Positions 35,683-44,824 of a stretch of 64,000 nt of DNA are shown here, piece by piece. The translations under genes and the position numbers were made by a program. The stretch is from positions 186,001 to 250,000 of the forward strand of contig NZ_WIAQ01000001.1 in assembly GCF_009466385.1 (NCBI RefSeq). The letters run 5' to 3'. The DNA is from Peribacillus tepidiphilus (GTDB lineage Bacteria > Bacillota > Bacilli > Bacillales > DSM-1321). The notes under the pieces are model-generated. The model was not told the origin of the DNA. It saw only the letters and a program-made list of their open reading frames with translations, and searched no databases. Position 1 is the stretch's first letter. Each line of letters starts with the position of its first letter.

Positions 35683-37233
35683 TTATAATGGAATATTTCC
35701 ATGCTTTTTATATGGTCTGCTTTCTTTTTTGTTACGAAGCATTTCTAAAGCTTGGATAATTTTTATGCGTGTTTCTCTTGGATCAATGACATCATCGACC
35801 ATGCCTTGAGAGGCAGCCACATACGGATTGGCAAACTTTTCACGATATTCCTCAATTTTTTGTGCACGCGTTGCTTCTGGATCTTCGCTGTTCGCGATTT
35901 CCCTTGCAAAAATGATATTTGCCGCTCCTTGTGGACCCATTACAGCAATTTCTGCATTCGGCCATGCAAATACTAAATCGGCTCCAATGGATTTACTGTT
36001 TAAGGCAACATAAGCGCCACCGTAAGCTTTTCGCAAAATAACCGTAAGCTTTGGAACGGTTGCCTCAGAATAGGCATACAAGATTTTTGCACCATGTCGG
36101 ATAATGCCTCCATGCTCCTGTTTAACACCAGGGAAGAAACCCGTAACATCTTCAAACGTGATAATTGGGATATTAAAGGAATCGCAGAAGCGAATGAATC
36201 TCGCTGCTTTATCAGATGAGTCAATATCCAATCCTCCAGCCATAACCTTTGGCTGATTGCAGACAAGACCGACAACCTCGCCTTTTATTCTTGCAAGACC
36301 AATCACAATGTTCTTTGCGAAGTCCTGCTGAATTTCCATGAAAGAATCTTGATCTACCACTTGTTCAATCACTTTTCGAACATCATATGGACGAAGTGCA
36401 TCAAATGGAATCGTGTCGGTTAGTTCCGGTCTGTAATCATCTTCTAGCTTCGGTTTCATTCTTGGAGGCTTTTGTTCATTATTTTGCGGTAAGTAGCTAA
36501 GTAATTGCCTTACCTTTTCAATAACTTCCTCTTCCGAGCTAGCTTTGAAATGTGCATTTCCGCTAATGCTGTTATGTACTCTCGCACCGCCAAGATCTTC
36601 TGCGCTGATTTTTTCACCTGTTACCGTTTCAATGACCTTCGGGCCTGTAATAAACATCTGGCTTGTTTTTTCAACCATAAAGACAAAATCCGTAATCGCA
36701 GGAGAATATACCGCTCCCCCCGCACATGGTCCCATAATGACAGAGATTTGCGGAATCACACCTGAATAAATAGAGTTTCGATAAAAAATATGTCCATACC
36801 CATCCAGTGAAACGACCCCTTCTTGAATTCGTGCACCACCAGAGTCATTCAATCCGACGAAAGGAGCTCCGTTTTTTGCTGCCAAATCCATTACATTCGC
36901 GATTTTCTTTGCATGCATCTCCCCTAATGCGCCACCAAAAACCGTGAAATCCTGTGAAAATAAATAAATATCCCTGCCATTTACCTTTCCATAGCCGGTT
37001 ACAACCCCGTCCCCTGGTCCTTTTACACCCGCAAGGCCAAAATCATTGCAGCGATGAGATATAAATGGATTTAACTCTACAAAGGTTCCAGGGTCGACTA
37101 ACAAATCAATTCGTTCACGCGCAGTCAGTTTGCCTTTCTCATGTTGTTTCTCGATTTTCTCATCTCCGCCACCTAGCTCAACTTCCCGTCGTTTGTCATA
37201 TAAATCGTTAATTTTTTCATAGATGTCAATCAT
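35683..37233 (-). CDS. yqjD: Acyl-CoA carboxylase, carboxyltransferase subunit YqjD (propionyl-CoA type)
   Basis: 516 residues of two crotonase-like halves. FSQDFTVFGGALGEMHA, GGARIQEGV, GPCAGGAVYSPA (oxyanion, about 167-178), then FEDVTGFFPGVKQEHGGIIRHGAK and AYGGAYVALNSK in the second half. Similar to PccB/MmdA. It should transfer carboxyl from biotin to propionyl-CoA to give (S)-methylmalonyl-CoA, or run in reverse. It overlaps the epimerase gene by 4 bases. No biotin carboxylase subunit is in the window. Confidence 0.9.
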   Translation of the reverse strand: MIDIYEKINDLYDKRREVELGGGDEKIEKQHEKGKLTARERIDLLVDPGTFVELNPFISHRCNDFGLAGVKGPGDGVVTGYGKVNGRDIYLFSQDFTVFGGALGEMHAKKIANVMDLAAKNGAPFVGLNDSGGARIQEGVVSLDGYGHIFYRNSIYSGVIPQISVIMGPCAGGAVYSPAITDFVFMVEKTSQMFITGPKVIETVTGEKISAEDLGGARVHNSISGNAHFKASSEEEVIEKVRQLLSYLPQNNEQKPPRMKPKLEDDYRPELTDTIPFDALRPYDVRKVIEQVVDQDSFMEIQQDFAKNIVIGLARIKGEVVGLVCNQPKVMAGGLDIDSSDKAARFIRFCDSFNIPIITFEDVTGFFPGVKQEHGGIIRHGAKILYAYSEATVPKLTVILRKAYGGAYVALNSKSIGADLVFAWPNAEIAVMGPQGAANIIFAREIANSEDPEATRAQKIEEYREKFANPYVAASQGMVDDVIDPRETRIKIIQALEMLRNKKESRPYKKHGNIPL

Positions 37234-37652
37234 GAATGAGCCCCCTTCTCATCTTCCCTCTCACAAAATTCGTATAGAACTCCACCCGTTGATTTTGGGT
37301 GAAGAAATGCGACCTTTGCTCCATGAGCGCCTCGTTTTGGCTCATCATGTATCATGACAATGCCTTTGTCCTTTATCTCTTTGATTCTCTCTTCAATATT
37401 TTTCACACCTAATGCAACGTGATGGATCCCCTCTCCACGCTTTTCAATAAACTTTGCAATCGGGCTTTGTTCTGATATAGCCTCTAGCAACTCTAATCTC
37501 GTATTGCCTGCCAATAAAAATGCAACTCTTACCCCTTGGTTTTCCACGGTCTCAGTTCCTTCGTATGTAAGATCTAAAGTCTCTAAATAAAACTTCAACG
37601 AATCGTCTAAGGAACGAACGGCTATCCCAATATGATCAATTTTTGTTATCAC
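37230..37652 (-). CDS. mce: Methylmalonyl-CoA epimerase
   Basis: A 140-residue vicinal-oxygen-chelate enzyme. DHIGIAVRSLDDSLKFYLE (metal His, about 6-24) and GEGIHHVALGVKN (about 73-85), with Glu in YEFCE near the end. It interconverts (S)- and (R)-methylmalonyl-CoA, between the carboxylase next door and MutAB at 45-49 kb. GTG start with GGGGGA upstream. Confidence 0.92.
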   Translation of the reverse strand: MITKIDHIGIAVRSLDDSLKFYLETLDLTYEGTETVENQGVRVAFLLAGNTRLELLEAISEQSPIAKFIEKRGEGIHHVALGVKNIEERIKEIKDKGIVMIHDEPKRGAHGAKVAFLHPKSTGGVLYEFCEREDEKGAHS

Positions 37653-37809
37653 ATTAAGTCCCCCATATTCTTAACAGAATGAACATTTGAAATATTCTAC
37701 AAAAATCGATATATTCCTGCATAGAAATTCATTTTTATGAGGGAGTTGTTTTTCGAATAACATTCACGATAAAATAGATTTGTATTAGTTCTAACGGGAG
37801 AGATGGATC

Positions 37810-37905
37810 ATGAAAAATAAAAAATTCCGTAAGTTTGTCGTTTATATGATGATGATAGTCATGCTTTTATCAACGTTGCTTACAGGCATATCATTTTTAT
37901 TCTAA
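37810..37905 (+). CDS. prli42: Prli42, stressosome membrane anchor
   Basis: A 31-residue mini-protein: MKNKKFRKFVVYMMMIVMLL then STLLTGISFLF. A basic N-terminus and one helix with STLLTG fit the Prli42 family, first described in Listeria as the anchor that links the stressosome to the membrane. GGGAGAG precedes the ATG. Divergent from mce. Identification rests on size and motif, as it is too short for more. Confidence 0.75.
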   Translation: MKNKKFRKFVVYMMMIVMLLSTLLTGISFLF

Positions 37906-38006
37906 ATAAAAAAACCCGAAGACTTTCCTCACGTGAATACTTCAGAAGTGCAAATAATTTAATAACAATATAATGCACTCGTCATTTCACATATGAAGAG
38001 ATTTAC

Positions 38007-38144
38007 TTGTATCAATTATTTAAACAAAAATGGGATATGAATCATTTAGAAGATTGGCAAGATTACACCTTGCATGATGTAGAAGACAAAATTAAGAATC
38101 AAGTGCCATATGCGGGAATTAACGATTTTTCTATTTATTTGTAG
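38007..38144 (+). CDS. Possible small ORF or gene remnant, 45 codons
   Basis: An open frame with natural-looking composition (KWDMNHLEDWQDYTLHDVED, then NQVPYAGINDFSIYL) but only a TTG start and no clear ribosome site; the frame is also open for 12 codons upstream. Function unknown. Confidence 0.3.
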   Translation: MYQLFKQKWDMNHLEDWQDYTLHDVEDKIKNQVPYAGINDFSIYL

Positions 38145-38196
38145 GAAGTTTCGTTTTTTTGTTAAAATAACGTGTGTCTTAGCGAAAAAATGGATA

Positions 38197-38234
38197 AAAA
38201 AATGGCTCGGAGTTTGCCTCCGAGTCATTTTTTT
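38197..38234. terminator. Bidirectional terminator
   Basis: A CTCGGAG/CTCCGAG stem with one mismatch, inside A6 and T7 runs. Confidence 0.85.
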
Positions 38235-38291
38235 GGAATTACGATGCGAATCCATTGGCGAATATCTTGTGATTTCAAGTGAGACAGAATA

Positions 38292-38813
38292 CTACCTTTT
38301 AATTGCCCCGTACTCTTTCCCTAGCGTGACAAAATCTTTTTTCGTGTTGACAACTAGAATTTTCGTTCCGATTGGAACTTGATCGTACAGCTTTTCTACT
38401 TTCGGATTTAGGAGTCTTATGCACCCTTGCGAGATATATTTTCCGACTGTCCATGGCTGATTTGTCCCGTGTACACCATATATACGGCCGTTAGTTCCTC
38501 TTGCATCAAAGCCAATCCATCTTGTTCCAAGCGGGTTGCGAGGGTCTCCGCCGGGAATGTTTTTCTTTCGATAATACGGATTTTTCGCTTTTACTGTAAC
38601 AGTGAAAAGCCCTTCCGGTGTTAAATCATTGCTTTTACCGGTCCCTGCTTTCATAACCTCCTGCACCTTCCCACCTTTAATAAAGGCCAGCTCATTTTTC
38701 GCTTTATTAACGATGATAAAAGGATCTCCTATTACTGGGTTTCTTCCAATAGGCCAAACCGGGTTAATACTTAACAAAATAAAAATCGTAAGTAAAATTC
38801 GCACTTTCATCAC
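38292..38813 (-). CDS. yqjB: L,D-transpeptidase YqjB
   Basis: 173 residues. Signal peptide (1 to about 22), then a YkuD domain with GVHGTNQPW (His115) and ISQGCIRLLN (Cys131), the S-x-G-C-I-R catalytic motif. It should make or edit 3-3 cross-links or tether proteins to peptidoglycan outside the membrane. Start GTG 38813 or ATG 38810; the ribosome site (AGGG) is close to both. Downstream of yqjA on the same strand, as in B. subtilis. Confidence 0.88.
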   Translation of the reverse strand: MMKVRILLTIFILLSINPVWPIGRNPVIGDPFIIVNKAKNELAFIKGGKVQEVMKAGTGKSNDLTPEGLFTVTVKAKNPYYRKKNIPGGDPRNPLGTRWIGFDARGTNGRIYGVHGTNQPWTVGKYISQGCIRLLNPKVEKLYDQVPIGTKILVVNTKKDFVTLGKEYGAIKR

Positions 38814-38897
38814 CCTAATTTTTTCTTAGTTTTGTCGAGTGATGAAGTTTTCATTCTTTTTTCCCAGGGATCCCTAACCCACCCTGGATTCGAGCAT

Positions 38898-39884
38898 TTA
38901 AGAAGGGGAAACCGTTACTTGATTGATTTTTCTTTTCTTTAATCCTTTAAACGACTGCTTTAATAGTAAATAATCTCTCAATTCTTTCGTCAGCTGAATG
39001 AGCGCTGCACGGACTTCAAATTCTTCTCTTGTTTTCGGAAGCTCCATTTCTTTAAATTCCTTCATCATTTCATCTAGCTTTTTTAAATACACATGAGCTG
39101 TATTGTGCGGATGTACATTTTCACTAAGTTCTTCAATAAAATCTGCTATTCTCTGACAGTGAATTCCTGTTGCAGGTAAGGAAGTAACAAGCGGTAAAAT
39201 TCTTTCGATAATCTCAAACTGCTTTTCCCTCATTTCAAAGTATTGATAAAACAAATCCTCATGCCTTAAAAAGTGATTTTCTACATCCCTGAAAGCAAGC
39301 GACTTTGCCTCTGCAATTAACCGCGAAGTTTCCGTAATCTCTTTCCCGTCCCAATCACATACATTCTTTGTTAAAAAGCGAACAATTTCTTTTAAGATAG
39401 AAGAAAAATGTTTTTCAATTTCCTCTTGATATTCATACAGCTTTTTCTCCATACTTGGCATATATACATTCATGATGAGAGCTATACCGATCCCGATCAT
39501 GATAAGAGATGTCTCATTAAGAAGCAATGGAAGCGTAACTTGCTTGGCAGAATAAATATGCAAAATAATAACACTGCTCGTAACGATTCCTTCTTGAGCT
39601 TTTACTGCTACTACCGTTGGAATAAAGAATAATAGCATCATTCCAATGATCACTGGATGATAGGCAATGCCTTCGAAAAATATTGTGGAAAAAACCATTG
39701 CAATAAGGCAGGCTAAAAATCGATTCCATGAAGCCTGCAATGATTTTTTCTTTGTCACTTTAATACAAAGAATCGTAATGATGCCTGCAGAAGGAAAGTT
39801 ATGCAGTCCAAGAAACTGTGCAAGTGAAATGGCAGCAGCTGTACCAATCGCTGTTTTTATTGTTCGGTAACCGATCCTAAACAT
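38898..39884 (-). CDS. yqjA: YqjA, aromatic acid exporter-like membrane protein
   Basis: 328 residues. Six N-terminal helices (about 8-150; GTAAAISLAQFLGLHNFPSAGIITIL) followed by a long cytoplasmic coiled region (about 155-328). This is the ArAE_1 plus C-terminal layout of the family; substrate unknown. ATG 39884 has AGGAG 7 bases upstream. Confidence 0.85.
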   Translation of the reverse strand: MFRIGYRTIKTAIGTAAAISLAQFLGLHNFPSAGIITILCIKVTKKKSLQASWNRFLACLIAMVFSTIFFEGIAYHPVIIGMMLLFFIPTVVAVKAQEGIVTSSVIILHIYSAKQVTLPLLLNETSLIMIGIGIALIMNVYMPSMEKKLYEYQEEIEKHFSSILKEIVRFLTKNVCDWDGKEITETSRLIAEAKSLAFRDVENHFLRHEDLFYQYFEMREKQFEIIERILPLVTSLPATGIHCQRIADFIEELSENVHPHNTAHVYLKKLDEMMKEFKEMELPKTREEFEVRAALIQLTKELRDYLLLKQSFKGLKKRKINQVTVSPS

Positions 39885-39984
39885 CCTATCACTCCTGCTG
39901 TCATTTTGTATAAACACTATATTATTCAATAATATACGCCTGGTTCATATCAAGTAAACTTTTCATGAACAATAGGTAAAGAAA

Positions 39985-40019
39985 GAGGCTATCCAAAAGT
40001 TTTACTTTTGGATAGCCTC
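39985..40019. terminator. Terminator of the art operon
   Basis: A perfect 15-bp stem (39985-39999 with 40005-40019); 5-base loop. Confidence 0.75.
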
Positions 40020-40032
40020 TCTACCTATTGGA

Positions 40033-40755
40033 TTATAGCATTTTCTCAAGGAAATCCTTTGCTCGCTGACTTTTTGGAGCAGTAAAAAATTCAGCAGGTG
40101 GTGCATCTTCAACTAGGTTACCACCATCAAGGAACAAAACACGGTCAGCAACCTCTCTAGCAAACCCCATCTCATGAGTTACAATTGCCATTGTCATACC
40201 AGTGTGTGCTAATGATTTCATTACCTCTAGGACTTCTTTAACCATTTCCGGGTCTAAAGCTGAGGTAGGTTCATCGAACAGCATGACTTCAGGATCCATT
40301 GCCAGAGCCCTTGCAATTGCGACACGCTGCTTTTGTCCTCCTGATAAGCGGTTTGGGTATTCGTTAGCCTTTTCAGCGAGACCGACTTTCTTTAATAGCT
40401 CTACTGCTTTTTGATCGGCTTCTGCCTTCGATAGTCCTTTCACTTTCATCGGAGCATAGGTCAAATTTTCTAACACTGTCTTATGAGGAAAGAGGTGAAA
40501 GTGCTGAAAAACCATACCAACATTTTCCCGAACCTTCATAATGTTTGTCTTTTTGCTTGTAATTTCTTGATTATTGATCCAAATTTTCCCCTCTGTCGGT
40601 TGCTCGAGAAGATTCATGCAGCGCAGGAAGGTAGATTTACCAGAACCAGATGGACCAATAATAGCAACAACTTCTCCTTCATTGATAGAAGTTGTGATCC
40701 CTTTTAGAACTTCCAGCTTCCCGAAATATTTATGAAGATTCTCGATTTTAATCAC
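40033..40755 (-). CDS. artR: Arginine ABC transporter ATPase ArtR (YqiZ)
   Basis: A 240-residue ATPase. GPSGSGKST (Walker A, about 33-41), LSGGQKQR (about 137-144), [12 protein letters not shown] (about 158-169) and [14 protein letters not shown], a signature of polar amino acid importers. It overlaps artQ by 8 bases. The order artP-artQ-artR matches B. subtilis yqiXYZ. Confidence 0.93.
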   Translation of the reverse strand: MIKIENLHKYFGKLEVLKGITTSINEGEVVAIIGPSGSGKSTFLRCMNLLEQPTEGKIWINNQEITSKKTNIMKVRENVGMVFQHFHLFPHKTVLENLTYAPMKVKGLSKAEADQKAVELLKKVGLAEKANEYPNRLSGGQKQRVAIARALAMDPEVMLFDEPTSALDPEMVKEVLEVMKSLAHTGMTMAIVTHEMGFAREVADRVLFLDGGNLVEDAPPAEFFTAPKSQRAKDFLEKML

Positions 40756-41416
40756 TGCGTCTCATTCTCCTTTCAACCAATTTGCCAAGTAGGGTTAAGA
40801 TCATAACCATCACGTAATAAATGAGTCCGGCAAATAGGATTGGTTCAAGGAATTTATACGTTTGTCCACCAACAATATACGAACGGCGCATAATGTCCGT
40901 GATGCCGATAACTGTCACAATGGCAGATTCCTTCGTTAAAGTAATGAATTCATTCATAAGTGCAGGTAAAATATTTTTCATTGCCTGTGGAAGGATAATA
41001 TCCCACATCATTCTTTTATATGGAATTCCGAGTGCCATCGAGGCTTCGCGCTGTCCTTTATCCACCGCAAGGATCCCTGCGCGAATTACCTCAGAAATAT
41101 AGGCTGCAGAGTTTAGACCAAATGATAAAAAAGCGGCCACAAACGCATCAATTTGCGTTCCGAACAGCTGCGGAGCACCATAGTAAATGAGCATAACTTG
41201 AAGAACGAGTGGAGTTCCTCTAAATACAGAAGTATATGCATCGGCAAACCAAATCGCCGGCTTAAAATGACTGATTTTAAATAACGCCAATATAACTCCC
41301 CATGAAAAGCCAAGCAAAGCTGCAGCAGCAACAATTTTAAGAGTAATGGGGATTCCCTCCAGGATATAAGGCAAGGAAGGTGCGATTCTAGCAAAGTCAA
41401 AATTCAAATTTGTCAT
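40748..41416 (-). CDS. artQ: Arginine ABC transporter permease ArtQ (YqiY)
   Basis: 222 residues with five helices and the cytoplasmic EAA loop ([23 protein letters not shown], about 134-156). FRGTPLVLQ is the typical start of HisM/GlnP-type permeases. It forms the channel with ArtR. Confidence 0.93.
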   Translation of the reverse strand: MTNLNFDFARIAPSLPYILEGIPITLKIVAAAALLGFSWGVILALFKISHFKPAIWFADAYTSVFRGTPLVLQVMLIYYGAPQLFGTQIDAFVAAFLSFGLNSAAYISEVIRAGILAVDKGQREASMALGIPYKRMMWDIILPQAMKNILPALMNEFITLTKESAIVTVIGITDIMRRSYIVGGQTYKFLEPILFAGLIYYVMVMILTLLGKLVERRMRRSD

Positions 41417-41448
41417 TCCCCTCTACTGCAATGTTAGTAAAGTAAAGC

Positions 41449-41506
41449 AAAGTGCCAAGCTGGCCACAAGAAGAAATTATTACTTCCGTGAATAACCGGG
41501 CACTTT
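41449..41506 (-). promoter_or_regulatory. Intercistronic hairpin between artP and artQ
   Basis: AAAGTGCC (41449-41456) pairs with GGCACTTT (41499-41506). On the minus strand a partly T-rich stretch follows. It may lower readthrough so that the binding protein outnumbers the membrane subunits. Confidence 0.45.
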
Positions 41507-41520
41507 TTCATTTAATAAAA

Positions 41521-42324
41521 TTACTTATTTTCTCCGCCGAACCACTTTAGAACAAGCTTTTCAAGTTCGCCGTTTTCTTTCATTTTCTTCAACTCTTCGT
41601 TAAATTTAGCGGTTAATTCAGAACCTTTCGGGAAGGCCATCGCTGAACCAGCTTCTTCTTTTGGAACTGGAATCACATATCCTACCAATTCATCGTTATC
41701 TTCTAAATAACCTTTTGCAACTGTATCTTCAATGATTGCTGCATCAAAACGTCCTGCAAGGATTTCTTGAACAATTTCTGGAATTCTGTTGCGATTTTCA
41801 ATTTTCATAGCAATCTTCTTTTCTTCTACAAGCTCTTGTGCCATTCCCTCTTGAATAGAAGCTAATTGAACCCCAACCGTTTTACCTGCCAAATCCTCTT
41901 CTTTCTTAATACCACTATCTTTTTTCGTTACGATCATGTGTTGAGCTACATAATAAACGTCTGAGAAGTCAACGCTTTTCTTGCGCTCTTTTGTCGGAGT
42001 CATTCCTGCTAAAACGAAGTCTACTTGATTGGATTGTAACGCTGTGATAAGACCACTAAATTCCATATCTGTTACTTTCACTTCATAGCCAAGCTTTCCA
42101 GCAATCGCTTTTGCTAAATCAATGTCAAAACCGATAATTTCGTCACTTTTTGCAGTATCAACATATTCAAATGGAGGATAATCCGCAGATGTTCCCATTG
42201 TCAGTACTTTCTTTTCTTCTCCCTCACCACTAGCGCCTTCTTCTTTTTTGTTAGATGTTCCGCATGCTGCTAGAATTCCCACTAGCAAAAAAGTCGTTAG
42301 CATCATAGCAAACCATTTTTTCAT
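41521..42324 (-). CDS. artP: Arginine-binding lipoprotein ArtP (YqiX)
   Basis: 267 residues. Lipoprotein signal MKKWFAMMLTTFLLVGILAAC with lipobox LAAC (Cys21), then an SBP_bac_3 domain (TMGTSADYPPFEYVD; IIGFDIDLAKAIAGKLGYEV; FVLAGMTPTKERKKSVDFS). Binds arginine outside the membrane and passes it to ArtQR. AGGAGG before the ATG. Confidence 0.92.
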   Translation of the reverse strand: MKKWFAMMLTTFLLVGILAACGTSNKKEEGASGEGEEKKVLTMGTSADYPPFEYVDTAKSDEIIGFDIDLAKAIAGKLGYEVKVTDMEFSGLITALQSNQVDFVLAGMTPTKERKKSVDFSDVYYVAQHMIVTKKDSGIKKEEDLAGKTVGVQLASIQEGMAQELVEEKKIAMKIENRNRIPEIVQEILAGRFDAAIIEDTVAKGYLEDNDELVGYVIPVPKEEAGSAMAFPKGSELTAKFNEELKKMKENGELEKLVLKWFGGENK

Positions 42325-42559
42325 TTTGTTTTCCTCCTACAATTAACAAAATATTAATTTTTCTTAATATTTTTATATTTCAAAACCTATTATGAAATAT
42401 GAAAATAACTTTTTCAAGAAAAATAATATATTAATATTTATTCGATGTTTTGTATTTTAACACATTTTTATTATTATGCAATAAAAATAATAAAAATTTA
42501 TTCTTTAAAAAATAGTTTTTTATTATTCTAATATGTTTCTTAACTCTTTTTGAAAGGCT

Positions 42560-42621
42560 CGCTACAATCAACTCAGATCGTGTCGTTAAATTACACTTAA
42601 AAAGCAACAAACTTTACGAAA
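42560..42621. repeat. Right-end fragment of a dispersed Bacillaceae repeat
   Basis: CGCTACAATCAA, GTTAAATTACACT and AACAAACTTTACGAAA occur in the same order and spacing as at 60363-60420, where the larger element is present. Only this end remains here. Confidence 0.7.
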
Positions 42622-42696
42622 TCAGCCTTTTGAAAATAAAAAAATAATTTTTACTTCAGAACAAAATATTGAATAAATAATCAAAAACGTTAAAAA

Positions 42697-42723
42697 AACC
42701 CTTGGTTTCATGAACCAAGGGTT
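42697..42723 (-). terminator. Terminator of brxB
   Basis: AACCCTTGGTT / AACCAAGGGTT 11-bp stem, 5-base loop, T7 run on the minus strand. Confidence 0.88.
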
Positions 42724-42733
42724 AGTAAATGGA

Positions 42734-43171
42734 TTATACTTCTTCACAGTACTGATCAAAGTAGCTTTGAAGCTTATTTATTACAGACACAGGATCATGT
42801 CCTTCAATTTCATGTCGTTCGATCATTGTACAAAGCTTGCCATCCTTCAAGAGAGCAAATGAAGGGGATGAAGGAGGATATCCTTCAAAATAACTGCGAG
42901 CACGTTCAGTTGCTTCTTTATCCTGACCAGCAAAAACTGTTACCAAATGATCAGGGCGCTTATCATAATGAATAGCATGCGCAGCAGCAGGACGTGCAAT
43001 TCCACCTGCACAACCGCATACAGAGTTAATCATAACCAGCGTTGTTCCTTTTTTGCTAAATGCTTCGTCTACCTCTTCAGGCGTCTTCAATTCTGTGTAG
43101 CCAGCAGCCGTAATTTCCTGGCGTGCTTGTCTAACAATATCATTCATAAAAAAATTAAAATCCATATTCAT
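42734..43171 (-). CDS. brxB: Bacilliredoxin BrxB (YqiW)
   Basis: 145 residues; thioredoxin-like protein that removes bacillithiol from S-bacillithiolated proteins. The active site is C52-G-C54 ([14 protein letters not shown]) in place of CxxC, as in the BrxA/BrxB family. GGAGCG sits 8 bases before the ATG. Its presence implies bacillithiol in this organism. Position next to art and bkd genes is as in B. subtilis. Confidence 0.93.
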   Translation of the reverse strand: MNMDFNFFMNDIVRQARQEITAAGYTELKTPEEVDEAFSKKGTTLVMINSVCGCAGGIARPAAAHAIHYDKRPDHLVTVFAGQDKEATERARSYFEGYPPSSPSFALLKDGKLCTMIERHEIEGHDPVSVINKLQSYFDQYCEEV

Positions 43172-43256
43172 GGTATCGCTCCTAAACGTTTTTATTCACT
43201 AACATCATATCAATAGGACGTTTAGGATTCAATCGAGAAGTTTGATCTTTATCAAT

Positions 43257-43655
43257 TTAACGTTTTCTCCGAATGATAAAAGCATTTTCCGCTTTGTCGA
43301 ATCCAACTTTAGGATAATACTCCATCGCACCTGGTGCAGATAGAAGGATCAGTGCAACTTCTTCACCGATCACATCCCTTAGCCGTTCTATTAGCTGCTT
43401 TCCAATTCCACTTTTTTGATATTGTTGATCGACAGCCAAGTCAGAGAGATAACAGCAATAGCTGAAATCCGTCAAAGCTCGAGCAATCCCTACTAATTTT
43501 CCTTCATCCCAAGCAGTAATTATGACATTAGCTTGATCGATCATCTTCTGAATTCGTTCTTTTTGGTCTACTGGGCGTGTTATTCCACTATTCTTAAATA
43601 CTTGAATCACTTCTTCAGCTTTCACCGGCTCATTTAATTTATAGATAATTCCCAT
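43257..43655 (-). CDS. GNAT N-acetyltransferase
   Basis: 132 residues. DLAVDQQYQKSGIGKQLIERL (Q-x-x-G-I-G acetyl-CoA loop, about 71-91) and APGAMEYYPKVGFDKAE (about 105-121). ITAWDEGKLVGIARALTD is the substrate-side strand. Substrate unknown. AGGAGGAG upstream. Confidence 0.87.
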   Translation of the reverse strand: MGIIYKLNEPVKAEEVIQVFKNSGITRPVDQKERIQKMIDQANVIITAWDEGKLVGIARALTDFSYCCYLSDLAVDQQYQKSGIGKQLIERLRDVIGEEVALILLSAPGAMEYYPKVGFDKAENAFIIRRKR

Positions 43656-43699
43656 TATCTCCTACTCCTCCTAGCAAACGCATCATCTAGAAAATCCCG

Positions 43700-44824
43700 T
43701 CATGATATTCCTTTAAAAAAATGCTTGAAAGCTTCTGAAACAGCCGTTGACACGGTTTTTGTCCCGCTCATCACCTGATTTTCTAAAACAGGTAAAATCT
43801 TTTTGATTTCAGGATTTTGATAAAATACTTTATGAAGCTGTTCTGTTATTAAAGACTTCATCCAGTCTTTTACCTGCAGTCTTCTTCTCTCTTCGAAAAC
43901 CCCAGACTTCTGAATAAAAGCCATAAACCTCTCAATGACATCCCATAATTCTGAAATACCTTCACCTGTTTTAGCGGAACAAGTATAGGCCTCTGTTTGC
44001 CATCCCTTCGTTGCGGGCTGAAGAAAATGCAAAATACGGTTATATTCTTCCTTCGTTTTTAAAGCGAGTGGTTTATTACTTCCATCTGCTTTATTCACTA
44101 CGATGCCATCTGCCAATTCCATGATCCCTTTTTTCATGCCCTGCAATTCATCTCCCGCTCCAGTAATCACAAGCAGCATAAAATAATCGACCATTCCTCG
44201 GACAATCGCTTCGCTCTGACCAACTCCCACGGTTTCAATCAAAATCACATCGTACCCAGCCGCTTCACACAAGAGCATGGTCTCTCTCGTTTTGCGGTGG
44301 ACGCCACCTAGTGTCCCTTCTGATGGGGAAGGTCGAATAAAAGCATTCTCATTTCTTGAGAGGTCTTCCATTCGTGTTTTGTCCCCCAAAATGCTTCCGC
44401 CTGTCACCGTGGAGCTCGGATCAACAGCGAGCACTGCCACTTTATGGCCTTTAGAACAAAGATAAAGACCAAAGGCTTCAATGAACGTGCTTTTGCCGGC
44501 TCCTGGCACACCGGAAATACCGATTCTTACAGAATTTCCGGTGTGTGGCATAATTTTTTGAAGCAGCTCTTGTGCTTGGTCAAAATGATGACAAGCATTG
44601 CTTTCAATCAAAGTGATTGCTTTACCAAGGGCCGTGCGGTTACCAGCTTGCATCTCCCGAATGATCTCGTCTAGGTTCAGCTTTCTTTGTTGTGGTTTAA
44701 CAAATTTAAAGCTGCCTGATTGTTTCATTTCAGTCTTTGGAGCTTCACGTCCCTTTCTGATCACTGTTGCGAACTGTTCAGGATTGCTTTCATCCACCCA
44801 TTCGGGCTTTTGATCTTGGTGCAT
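43700..44824 (-). CDS. meaB: MeaB, GTPase chaperone of methylmalonyl-CoA mutase
   Basis: A 374-residue G3E GTPase. GVPGAGKS (P-loop, residues 105-112), DPSST and ETVGVGQSE (switch/Walker B region), NKAD (base recognition, about 237-240). MeaB gates loading of adenosylcobalamin and protects the mutase. An N-terminal tail of about 45 residues is longer than in many MeaBs. Its ATG overlaps the mutB stop by one base (TAATG), so translation is coupled. Confidence 0.93.
   Translation of the reverse strand: MHQDQKPEWVDESNPEQFATVIRKGREAPKTEMKQSGSFKFVKPQQRKLNLDEIIREMQAGNRTALGKAITLIESNACHHFDQAQELLQKIMPHTGNSVRIGISGVPGAGKSTFIEAFGLYLCSKGHKVAVLAVDPSSTVTGGSILGDKTRMEDLSRNENAFIRPSPSEGTLGGVHRKTRETMLLCEAAGYDVILIETVGVGQSEAIVRGMVDYFMLLVITGAGDELQGMKKGIMELADGIVVNKADGSNKPLALKTKEEYNRILHFLQPATKGWQTEAYTCSAKTGEGISELWDVIERFMAFIQKSGVFEERRRLQVKDWMKSLITEQLHKVFYQNPEIKKILPVLENQVMSGTKTVSTAVSEAFKHFFKGIS

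Larger units (their letters stand above)
42325..42733. other. Intergenic region before artP
   Basis: No gene. Very AT-rich near artP (42340-42540); an ArgR-type operator could lie there, but I cannot define one. 42560-42621 is a repeat fragment; 42697-42723 is the brxB terminator. Confidence 0.5.

Noticed and set aside
38865-38887. CCAGGG/CCCTGG hairpin after yqjA as a terminator
   Set aside because: No T run follows on the yqjA strand.
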